A stretch of DNA of 64,000 nucleotides from Hanleya hanleyi. Lineage: Eukaryota; Mollusca; Polyplacophora; Lepidopleurida; Hanleyidae. The stretch covers positions 1 to 64,000 of the forward strand of contig JAVTVY010020329.1 of the NCBI GenBank assembly GCA_036873755.1, written 5' to 3'. Shown piece after piece: positions 56,080 to 64,000 of this stretch (the first letter of the stretch is position 1; the number at the start of each line of letters is the position of its first letter). Under the pieces are notes generated by a model, which ran no database searches, had not been told where the DNA came from, and saw only the letters and a list, made by a program, of their open reading frames with translations. A program made the translations under genes and the position numbers.

Positions 56080-56823
56080 GTGAGTGGCAGTGAAACCAGT
56101 CTACAGATAGCACCAGTCAACCCCGTATCGAGCTCAGTCATCACCACCACCAAACCACGTGTACAAGCCACATCGAGCTCCACACCGAGTATACAGTCAA
56201 CACCTTCACCAAATACACCCACTACGTCTGAAAACCCACCGGATTTCATCCCTCACAGTGAACAGACAAGAGCTCTCAAGGAGTTCATGCAGGGACTGAC
56301 AAGACTGTTACATTATAAGGCTCTACCTGAGGTCACGAATGTTTCAAAACCCATCAAAACCTTTCCCTTCAAGAATCACGTGGACTTCGATTACAACGCA
56401 CACAACGACAAGGCACAGATCATCCTCACCGCCAACGTGAGTGTCGTACTGAGTCCTATCCTACAGCGAATGCTGGGTCTCACTCACTCGACCTACACGG
56501 GTCCATCCGAGGACCATAGCCAGATCCCGATGGATATGAAGTCGGGTATGTACGGACTCTACGTCTACTCGGACGTGGTCGACAACCAAATCGCGGGCGA
56601 TATCAACACACCTCTGTTACGGGTGGTCCCCATTAAAAAGAAGTATGGAGATCAAGTCACCCACAGTTTCACCCACTTGCTCTACCTACCCGTACGACAA
56701 ACCGACGTCAACACTATCACGGTGGATATAAGAGATGACACGGGACGACCGGTGGCATTCGAAGGAGGAAAAGTGGTGCTGACACTTCATTTTCGACAAG
56801 CACGTGCTCCCCACTTTGTATAA
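56080..56823 (+). CDS. Penton-like minor capsid protein of Maverick/adintovirus
   Basis: 247 codons. After a low-complexity Ser/Thr/Pro N-terminus (to about 58), the body has the pattern of invertebrate Maverick penton-type proteins: MYGLYVYSDVVDNQIAGD, TPLLRVVPI, LLYLPVRQTDVNTI, then TVDIRDDTGRPVAFEGGKV and VLTLHFRQ at the end. In the virion the penton-type single-jelly-roll protein occupies the five-fold vertices. The frame has no ATG until residue 70. It is open from a TAA at 56,005, so the true start may have been lost, may be non-ATG or may need splicing. A separate ATG at 56,042 dies after 13 codons at a TGA (56,081). Its stop overlaps the next start as TAATG. Function is by family resemblance only. 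Confidence 0.65.
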   Translation: MSGSETSLQIAPVNPVSSSVITTTKPRVQATSSSTPSIQSTPSPNTPTTSENPPDFIPHSEQTRALKEFMQGLTRLLHYKALPEVTNVSKPIKTFPFKNHVDFDYNAHNDKAQIILTANVSVVLSPILQRMLGLTHSTYTGPSEDHSQIPMDMKSGMYGLYVYSDVVDNQIAGDINTPLLRVVPIKKKYGDQVTHSFTHLLYLPVRQTDVNTITVDIRDDTGRPVAFEGGKVVLTLHFRQARAPHFV

Positions 56824-57227
56824 TGAAGGTGCCTTACGAGTGCGATGCACGCAGCTATGTGGACTATTATGCCCAACAGGCCGGAGAGGGCCTTCTGGTC
56901 TTTAGTGGTGCACGCATGCAACGAGGTCACGGGTTGGGAAACATACTCGAGAGCATCGTAAAAACGTTCCTGCCCTTGGTGACGCGTGGGGTGAAAGCAA
57001 TCGGCAAACAAGCGATACGCAGTGGGCTGCAAGTCGCCGGTGATGTCTTGGGGGGTACGGCACCCAAAGAAGCCTTGAAACGGCGGGCCAAAGAAGCGGG
57101 AGGCGTCTTGGTGGCCAAAGTACAACGCACCGTAGGGAATAATAGACCTGCACCACCGAGACCACGCACCGGTCGACGACCGACCCAGCGACGACGCACA
57201 TCGAAGACCCAAGATATCTTTTCTTAA
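56823..57227 (+). CDS. Small basic pVI/pX-like virion protein
   Basis: 134 aa, intact. The N-terminal YYAQQAGEGLLVFSG and MQRGHGLGNILES motifs are typical of a conserved small protein found next to capsid genes in Mavericks and adintoviruses. A hydrophobic/amphipathic middle (about 37-75, FLPLVTRGVKAIGK, GLQVAGDVLGGT) is followed by a very basic Arg/Pro C-terminus (about 108-130, RPRTGRRPTQRRRTSK). A membrane-active or DNA-binding inner-capsid role like adenovirus pVI or pX is inferred, not shown. Start ATG overlaps the previous stop by one base. The next gene starts 2 bp after its stop. Confidence 0.65.
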   Translation: MKVPYECDARSYVDYYAQQAGEGLLVFSGARMQRGHGLGNILESIVKTFLPLVTRGVKAIGKQAIRSGLQVAGDVLGGTAPKEALKRRAKEAGGVLVAKVQRTVGNNRPAPPRPRTGRRPTQRRRTSKTQDIFS

Positions 57228-57229
57228 AC

Positions 57230-58541
57230 ATGTCCTTAATCCACGCAGAGTCCTGCCCCTCCACTAACAGTGAATTTGATTTGTGGACCGTCCCGCCCAC
57301 ACAGACCATGGCCGAACAAGGATTATGGGTGGAACATCTCCCGCTCTCCAGCATCAACGAAACAGGACCCATCGAGTTCACCATCAGTAATGCGGATACG
57401 GCCTATGTGGATTTAGCCATACATACTTGTATGTGAAAGCCAAGGTGGTCAATGGGGATGGCTCCAGAACCGTCGACCAAGCAACGGTGGGCCCGATGAA
57501 TCTCTGGCTGCACTCTATGTTTCAACAGGTGGATATTTTTCTCAGCGACAAACTCATCAGTGACTCGGCCAACACGTACCCCTATCGAGCCTACATCGAG
57601 ACGCTGTTGTCGTATGGACGAGAGGCTAAAAAATCTCAGCTGACAGCCGCTTTATTCTACCAGGACACAGCCGAGCACATGGGCGTAGAGAACGACAATG
57701 CGGGATATAACAAACGGAAGTCTTTGACCGCGAATGGCGTCTCGGTGGATCTCATGGGCCGACTGCACGCAGACATGTTCAGGCAAGACCTGTACCTCTT
57801 GAACAAGGCCCCCATCAAAATCCGACTGATACGGGCGCCTCCGACCATCGCCTTGATGGCCACTAACGTAGAGGGGCATGCTGCTGACTATAATATTGTC
57901 ATCCAAGACGCAGTCCTGTATGTCCGAAAAGTGAAACCGAATCCAGCCGTTCAATTGGGACACCTTAAAGCCTTGGAAACAAAACCAGCCCAGTACCCTA
58001 TCCGGCGTGTGCAAACCAAAGCGTTCTCTGTGTCGGCTGGAAATATGAGCGCCAACAAAGAAAACCTGTTCCTGGGGGAACTACCCAAGCGATTGATCCT
58101 GGCCTGCGTGGAAAATACCAGTTTCAGCGGAGCCTACCCAGAGAACCCGTTTGACTTTAAACATTTCGGCATCAATTTGTGGCCCTGCATGTGGATGGAC
58201 ACCAGGTCCCAGCTACGGCCTTAACACCGAACTTTGGGCGCGCGAATTTCATTCGAGCCTATCAGAGCCTGTTTACAGCCACCGGTCAAATCAACCAGGA
58301 CGAAGGGAATATGATCAGTCGGGCGGACTACGGGAACGGATACACGTTGTTCTGTTTCGATCTGACCCCCACCTTAGAGAACGACCATCAGCTGGCCCTC
58401 GCCAAGCAAGGAAATTTACGGTTGGAAATCCACTTTGCACGAGCCCTCCGGAGCACCGTGAATGTGATCTGCTGCGCCGAGGTTGACAACATCATTCAAG
58501 TAGACAAGGCGCGCAACGTCCTGTGTGACTTTGCCACCTAA
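57230..58541 (+). pseudogene. Major capsid (hexon-like, double jelly-roll) protein with two frameshifts
   Basis: The gene is spread over three frames: 57,230-57,436, 57,427-58,224 and 58,179-58,541, about 437 codons in all, the normal length of the F54H12.2-like Maverick capsid family. Recognisable parts are SLIHAESCPSTNSEFDLWTV, GPIEFTISNADTAYVDL, LWLHSMFQQVDIFLSDKLI, YPYRAYIETLLSYG, NPFDFKHFGIN, NQDEGNMISRADYGNGYTLF and FDLTPTLENDHQLALAKQGN. The shifts lie near 57,420-57,430 and 58,178-58,190. The rest is well preserved with few signs of decay, so the damage is recent (or, less likely, sequencing error). It would form the icosahedral shell. Confidence 0.8.
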
Positions 58542-58542
58542 C

Positions 58543-59016
58543 ATGGATACAGACCAGATAACCACCGTGCTGGAGAATGACCCAGAGACACGTATGGTCT
58601 TTCAAGGGGTGTTCGCCCGAGATGTGTTCCTATTAGACCGTATGTATCCTGCTGCTTACGTTCTCAACACGGACCCGATGGATCGGCCCGGTGAACATTG
58701 GGTGGCCGTGTACTTGACAGAACAGCAGGGCGAATACTTTGACCCGTACGGCCTGCCACCCCTCCATCCCGATTTAACAGACTTCATGGATCAAGGCACA
58801 GAGACGTGGTGTTGGAACAGTCAAACGTTGCAAAGCCTGACCAGTAGCGTGTGCAGACAATATTGTTTGTTTTACCTGTACCATCGATGCCGGGGAAGAA
58901 CCGTATCTACCATCGTACAGATGTTTGACGAGTACTCCAAGGCCGAGGACCGCGATGTACTCGTATATGACTGGGCCGCCCATCATTTCAATGTACAAGC
59001 CCCGTTCTGGGCTTAA
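58543..59016 (+). CDS. Adenain-type cysteine protease
   Basis: 157 aa from ATG at 58,543, one base after the capsid stop. The adenovirus-protease (C5/Ulp1-like) layout is visible: catalytic His52 in GEHWVAVYL, acidic partner Asp67 in YFDPYGLPP, oxyanion Gln97 and nucleophile Cys104, seven residues apart as in the family (QSLTSSVCRQYCLFYLY). One oddity: the residue after the nucleophile is Arg105, where the family has a nearly constant Gly. A single transition would explain it, so activity is doubtful. In this family the enzyme cleaves precursor capsid and core proteins during virion maturation. Last gene of the cluster. Confidence 0.8.
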   Translation: MDTDQITTVLENDPETRMVFQGVFARDVFLLDRMYPAAYVLNTDPMDRPGEHWVAVYLTEQQGEYFDPYGLPPLHPDLTDFMDQGTETWCWNSQTLQSLTSSVCRQYCLFYLYHRCRGRTVSTIVQMFDEYSKAEDRDVLVYDWAAHHFNVQAPFWA

Positions 59017-59939
59017 GTTCTTTCAATGTACAAACCCCCTGTTCTGGGCTTAAGTTTACAAGCCCCGTGGTCTGGGCTTAAGTTCTATCAATTTCAATGT
59101 ACAAGCCCCCTGTTCTGGGCTTCAGTTTTCACGTGGTTGTTCTCACGTTGTTGTTGTTAGTTATTATTCAATAAAAAACAAAATGAGATCTCACCAAAAA
59201 ACCCCTGCCTTGTGTGTTTTCTATATGAGCATAATGCATGAAGGCTATAACAGACATGTGGGGATTCGGTCAAACTGGCCTTGAACACCGTGGAGAAAGT
59301 AGTCAATCAGTGGCCTAGGATGGGGCCAAATGTAGCCCGTCAATGTCCAGAAAACATTACCCGGATGTAGGCGCGGACGTAGGCGAAAGCATCCTAGTAC
59401 CCGGATGTAGGCGCAGACGTGAGCGAAATTCTAGTACCCGTCCATTGGTTCTTTTATCGATCGCTCATTGGCTCTTTTCCTCGACCGCTGATTGGTCCAA
59501 ATGGAACTGCCCATCCTTCCCAGGTTAATTTACAATCCCCTTTTTGTGTTCAAGCTCTGTATATCGATGCCGCGACATTGTAGCGATCGTATCCGAACTT
59601 GTTGTTATTCACAACAACCGCTATCCGCTATACTTGGATGAAATATATACCCCGATGTGATAGTTTAAACTTGCACACTTCCGGATAACCCGCGTGCGGC
59701 CGGATAACCCGCGCGCGCTGCGGCCGGGCCGGGCCGCGGAAAACTTGGATGTTGAACATCCGGATCCTTCGTCTAAGGGAAAATTGGAACTCTTCTGGGA
59801 TCGGAGGTAGTTTTCGTGAAACCCGGAAGTGACGTCTGTGCGAACAACCCACACCACCAAACCACAGCAACGGACCCATAGTGGTTGGTCAAACACACTG
59901 CCACGTACCCCCCAAAATGCCTGCTTTCTATACTACGGC
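59017..59939. other. Maverick 3' noncoding region
   Basis: 59,005-59,125: three or four copies of a ~35-bp repeat that duplicates the protease gene end (CAATGTACAAGCCCC plus TTCTGGGCTTAAGTT). 59,171: AATAAAA, a candidate polyadenylation signal for the cluster. 59,355-59,440: two copies of ACCCGGATGTAGGCGC plus ACG. 59,690-59,750: GC-rich segment (GCGCGCGCTGCGGCCGGGCC). No further virion gene is recognised. Confidence 0.6.
59171..59177 (+). terminator. Candidate polyadenylation signal for the virion gene cluster
   Basis: AATAAAA about 155 bp after the protease stop, the first good match downstream. A function for all four genes is inferred from their tight packing. Confidence 0.45.
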
Positions 59940-61010
59940 CAGACTACGCATGCGCAGACTCTTGAACACGGACGAACCATTAGCACAGTCGGATGCTCCT
60001 CCACGAGGGCTTCAAAATAAGACCTCAGACGACTCCATCGGATCAATAGTGACCCATGTCGGCGCCAAAATGTCTATTTCCATATACTTTGTATACTGCG
60101 CATGAGCAGAATGACTTCAGTTTTACGTCACATTCACCCAGTCGGATGCTTCTTCACGAATGCTTCACATTGATACCTCACTCGACCCCATCAGACCATT
60201 AGGGGCCTACCTAGACCCCAAAACGTCTATTTCCATACCCTTTTCCCACAATTCCCTGTCTGCGCATGCGCAGAATGTTGAACACGAACGACCCATTAGT
60301 CCATGTGGATGCTCCTTTACGACTGCTTCACATTGATACCTCATTCGATCCAATCGGCCCACTCGTGGCCCACCTAGACCCCAAAACGTCTATTTCCGTA
60401 CCCTTTTCCCAAAATTCCCTGTCTGCGCATGCGCAGAATGTGGACAACAAACGATACACTAACCCAGGTGGATGCTCCTTCACGAATGCTTCACATTGAT
60501 ACCTCATACGACTCCATCGGACCAATAGTGGCCCACCTAGACCCCAAAACGTCTATTTCCATTCACTTTGTCTACTGCGCATGCGCAGAATGACGTCAGT
60601 TCAACGTATCACCCATCCCGTCGGATGCCCCTTCAGGAATGCTTCACTTTGACACCTCACTCGATCCAATCGGTACACTAGGGACCCCTCTCACCCCGGA
60701 AGATTGCCGGAGAATGCTGGAGAATTTGGGACTAATTTTTGTCCGCGGAGGCAGACCGCATCACCACCAGACCGCATCACGGCGGAGGAATATACACACC
60801 CGATTCACGCAGACCGGGAATGACGTCATACCTGCGCACCACACTCCTGCGCATACCGCCACAAAACCGCCACAAAATCTTACCTGCGCACAACACTACC
60901 GCGCACAACCACTCCACAATTCCTGCGCATGCGCAGTGACGAGCCATTGCGTCGAAATCAGTAGACCCTACTACTGTCGCCACTTTCTTGGTAAAACACA
61001 GGACCCAGTA
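59940..61010 (+). repeat. Right terminal inverted repeat with five-unit CRE/NRF-1 array
   Basis: CGAATGCTTCAC-type motifs near 60,002, 60,157, 60,320, 60,483 and 60,636 give units of about 153-163 bp. NRF-1-like GCGCATGCGC occurs at about 60,263, 60,424, 60,578 and 60,925, and CGCATGCGC at 59,947. Exact TGACGTCA lies at 60,591 and 60,821. Outside the array a unique part (60,690-60,960) is the inverted counterpart of 55,210-55,470: AGATTGCCGGAGAATGC, CCGCGGAGGCAGACCGCATC, ATTCACGCAGACCGGG, CCACAATTCCTGCGCATG. Confidence 0.8.
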
Positions 61011-61015
61011 CTGAT

Positions 61016-61954
61016 GTCTGTCCATTTGAAATAGTCGTCGAGCAATATAATATCATGGACAAATAATAGTAAGTTTTTCACCAGAAAGCAGCGATTTAGC
61101 CCTAAAACTCTACAGATTATAGGGTCAACTCATACCTTTCCATCCAAGCGTTTTTTTAACGAATATTTCATAATTCCGGTAGTGAACTGAATCTTTTTAA
61201 CGAAAAAATATTAGTATAATGCCGCTTCAAATCCTGAGATAGTTAAAATTCTATAATATGCAAAATGATTCCTGAAATTTGACTTTAGCTTAAAAGTCAG
61301 TTTTTATTTTCGATTTTCTCTCATGGAATGCTTGCACCTACTGAACAAAGTATGCGTTTAAGAATTTCATCCGCGGTAAAGTTGTTCTGTAGAAGTTATT
61401 CACAAAATCGTGTTTTCTGTCGAACTGTGATATTTTTAAATTACCGAAATTCCCAAATGTACGATCCTGAAATGAAGTTTTATTATTCGACGTATCTTTT
61501 CTTGTTACTGATTAATTACTGGTAGCAAGTTTTCAAAGGAAATACACTGAGAAAGTAGTCACTCTTGCGCGTTTGAGGGTTTTTTGAAATAAATTAATTT
61601 ATACAAAACCCTGCATGTAAACTCGCCTATGTTTTTTTCAGAGATGCGAATAGATATTAGTGTCAACTTCCAACTACTAGTATCAATTTATCATTAAAAG
61701 TGCATTCGATCGTGGTAATATCAGACATTGATCTACCGAACTGTGACGGTTGGTCTTAACCTGCTCTACTTCACTCAATGTCTTGTAATTATTCTCGGTA
61801 TACGAAAAAATGTTGTACGTCATGCCAATCGAAAACATTCTTTTATAGCTAATGTGTTAGGTTTGGCAATGACGAACCGCATCTCACTAGGTCCGATTTC
61901 TCGCTTTATCCTTATATGGAGCCAAACCACCGTTGATTGTTTAAAATCTATAGG
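61016..61954. other. Host flank right of the Maverick, no gene recognised
   Basis: AT-rich. Frames at 61,328-61,525 and 61,728-61,958 (+) show no motif. Confidence 0.4.
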
Positions 61955-63490
61955 CTGACTTGATGGCACGGCTCTTACAGACGATATTTACTGCCTGTCC
62001 GGTACGCTCGCTTGATGGCACGGCTCATACAGACGATATTTACTCGCCGTCTGGTAGGCTGGCTCGATTGCACGGCTCATACAGACGATATTTATTACCC
62101 GTCTTGTACGCTGGCTTGATGGCACGGCTCATACAGACGATATTTACTCCCGGTCGGGTAGTCTGGCTTGATGGGACGGACAATACAGACGATATTGACT
62201 ACGCGTCGGATATGAAGACGATATTTATTCTCCGTCTGATAGGCTGACTTGATAAAACGGTTCATATAGATGATATTCACTACCCGTCTGTTACGTTGGC
62301 TTGATGACATGGATCATACAGGCGACATTTTTTACCCGTCTGATAGGCTGACTTGACGAAACGGCCCATATAGACGATGTTTACATCCGTCTGGTACCCT
62401 GGTTTGATGGCACGGCTCATACAGACGATATTTACTACCGGTCTGATACGCTGACTTGACAAAACGGCCCATACAAACGACATTTAATATCCGTCTGGTA
62501 TGCTGACTTGATGGTACGGCTCATATAGACGATATTTACTCCCCGTCTGCTAGGCTGACTTGATGAAACGGCTCATACAGACGATATTTACTACCTGGCT
62601 GGGACGCTGTCTTGCTGAAACGGATCATATACATGTAGACGACATTTACTATCCGTCTGTTACGCTGGCTTGATGAAACGGCTGATACAGACGATATTTA
62701 CTATCCGTCTGGTACGCTGACTTAATGGCACGGCTAATACAGACGATATTTACTATACGTCTGCTACCGGTACACTGGCTTGATGGCAGGGCTCATACAG
62801 ACGGTATTTACTACCCGTCTGGTACGCTCACTTGATGGTACGGTTCATACAGACGATATTTGCTACCCGTCGTGTACGCTGGCTTGATGGCACGGCTCAT
62901 ACAGACGGTATTTACCACCCGTCTGGTACGCTGACTCGACGGCACGGCTCATACGTCCGATATTTACTATCCGGCGTGTACGCTGGCTAGATGGCACGCC
63001 TCATATCTATATTTACCATCCGTCTGGTACGCTGGCTTGATGGCACGGCTCATACAGACGATATTTACTACCTGATTTGCACGCTGGCTCGATGGCACGG
63101 CTCATACAGGCGATATTTACTCCCGGTTTGGTAGGTTGACTTGATGGGGCGGCCCATACAGACGATATTTACTACCCATCTGATACGCTGACTTGATGGC
63201 ACGGCTCATATAGACGATATTTAGTCCCCGTCTGGTACACTGACTTGACGAAACGGCTCATACAGACGATATTTAGTACCCGTCCGATACGCTGACTTGA
63301 TGCCACGGCTCATGTAGACGATATTTACTCCCAGTCTGGTACGCTGACTTGACGAAACGGCTCATACAGACGGTATTTGCTACCAGTCTGGTATAAGGTG
63401 GCTTGATGGCACGGCTCATAGAAAACGTATTTTCTCCCCGTCTGCTAGGCTGACTTGACGGGACGGCCCAAACAGACGATATTGACTTGT
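61955..63490. repeat. ~54-bp satellite, about 28 units
   Basis: Unit core: GACTTGATGGCACGGCTCAT, then ACAGACGATATTTACTACC, then CGTCTGGTACGCTG. Units vary by a few substitutions and small indels. Nearly every unit holds CAGACG and CGTCTG about 12 bp apart, able to form a small hairpin. Open frames crossing it are artefacts of its near-multiple-of-3 period. Confidence 0.9.
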
Positions 63491-63504
63491 GATACACAGT
63501 CAAC

Positions 63505-63650
63505 AATAAATGTCGATGGCCATCACCCTATAATGGTTCTGATGGAATATGGTGATGGCCATCACCCTATAATGGTTCTGATGGAATATGGTGATGGTCC
63601 TAATTCATCAACTTTTATTGGTGATAGCCAATAACTTTATCGAAAGTGAA
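63505..63650. repeat. Short tandem/inverted repeat around GGTGATGGCCATCACC
   Basis: GATGGCCATCACCCTATAAT plus GGTTCTGATGGAATATGGT is present twice (45-bp step), with the palindromic core GGTGATGGCCATCACC. A third partial block follows with TTTATTGGTGATAGCC. A related segment lies at 4,380-4,510. It probably belongs to a small palindromic MITE family. Confidence 0.55.
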
Positions 63651-64000
63651 ATGTATCTTGTTCCATCCGATCTGATTCCAAATATCGTTAACATCTAAAG
63701 TGGATATGATCTTATGCCAACCAGAATAAGGATTCGGGTAGTGAATGTAATTTGGGTTAAAACACGAAAAAAACATAAAACGCATACTTTAATTTTTATG
63801 ATGGAACTCGAGACAGTGGTGCACTAACGCTAATTGATATAGCTATAGATGCGGCTGAAGCAATAACGGCGTGCTCTAATGAAAATGACAAAAGAAAACC
63901 GACAAATCTTTAGGACGAGGCCTTGGAAAAATATGAGCCAGATGGGCAATTTGAGAGTGATAACATGGGTGGTATAAATGACAGATTAATGATTCCCACA
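63651..64000. other. Unannotated right edge
   Basis: No gene, repeat or motif recognised. Confidence 0.5.

Larger units (their letters stand above)
55125..61015 (+). mobile_element. Internally deleted Maverick/Polinton (adintovirus-like), virion genes only
   Basis: Inverted terminal repeats (about 55,130-56,040 and 59,940-61,010) enclose four plus-strand genes for penton-like, pVI/pX-like, major capsid and adenain-type protease proteins. Outer ends pair as GGGTCCTATTCTTTT (left) against complement of AAAACACAGGACCC (right), then TTTCGACTTAATGG against TTTCGACGCAATGG, then ATGCGCAGGAATTGTGGAG. Full Mavericks are about 15-20 kb with PolB, retroviral-type integrase and FtsK/HerA ATPase. None fits between these repeats, so mobility would need helper functions from another copy. 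I could not define a 6-bp target duplication. The interior is clearly more GC-rich than the host sequence. Confidence 0.8.

Noticed and set aside
56787..57384. Minus-strand frames of 90-160 codons under the virion genes
   Set aside because: They are shadows of the GC-rich plus-strand genes, with no motifs.
57418..57432. Programmed frameshift in the capsid gene
   Set aside because: No slippery heptamer or following structure is evident, and a second independent shift exists at about 58,180. Capsid genes of this family are normally one frame.
61960..63506. Several 65-95-codon open frames in both strands
   Set aside because: They are produced by the ~54-bp satellite, whose period is a multiple of three, and have repetitive translations.

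Overview
This is metazoan nuclear DNA: AT-rich, gene-poor, with long introns bounded by GT/AG sites and dense with transposable elements. A 5S-rRNA-like SINE, N-terminal-endonuclease Penelope-like elements (Naiad type), a Maverick/adintovirus-like element and an invertebrate-style TNF ligand suggest a marine invertebrate, perhaps a mollusc. The species cannot be fixed from the sequence alone.

Layout. 1-1.1 kb is the array-bearing terminal repeat of a Maverick-related element whose body lies outside the window. 2.5-2.95 kb is a very young foldback element with a 6-bp target duplication. 6,690-38,935 (+) is one host gene, a TNF-superfamily ligand that I reconstruct as nine phase-compatible exons (360 codons). 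Its 23.6-kb first intron holds Penelope-like copies at 8.8-13.4 kb (+) and 21.4-25.7 kb (head-to-head pair), a non-LTR LINE 3' end at 13.8-14.7 kb (-) and a 5S-SINE at 17.7 kb. Later introns hold a diverged ~190-bp tandem repeat and more Penelope tail fragments. 39.1-40.9 kb is another Penelope-like copy with the longest intact reverse transcriptase frame. 40.9-43.0 kb is a 41-bp minisatellite split by a small DNA transposon, followed by a ~120-bp satellite. 45.9-47.0 kb is a 1.09-kb palindromic element. 49,625-49,804 (+) encodes what looks like the first coding exon of a Norrin-like cystine-knot secreted protein. 51.0-51.6 kb is a piggyBac-type MITE with relatives elsewhere in the window.

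55.1-61.0 kb is the most unusual unit. Long inverted terminal repeats carry tandem arrays of NRF-1-like and CRE palindromes. They enclose only four tightly packed virion genes: a penton-like protein, a small basic pVI/pX-like protein, a double-jelly-roll major capsid protein with two frameshifts, and an adenain-type protease. Polymerase, integrase and packaging ATPase are absent, so this is an internally deleted, capsid-module-only Maverick. 61.96-63.49 kb is a ~54-bp satellite.

Only the TNF gene and the Norrin-like exon look like host protein-coding sequence with good support. Most other open frames are chance or transposon remnants. No tRNA or rRNA gene, CRISPR array or bacterial-type operon was seen.
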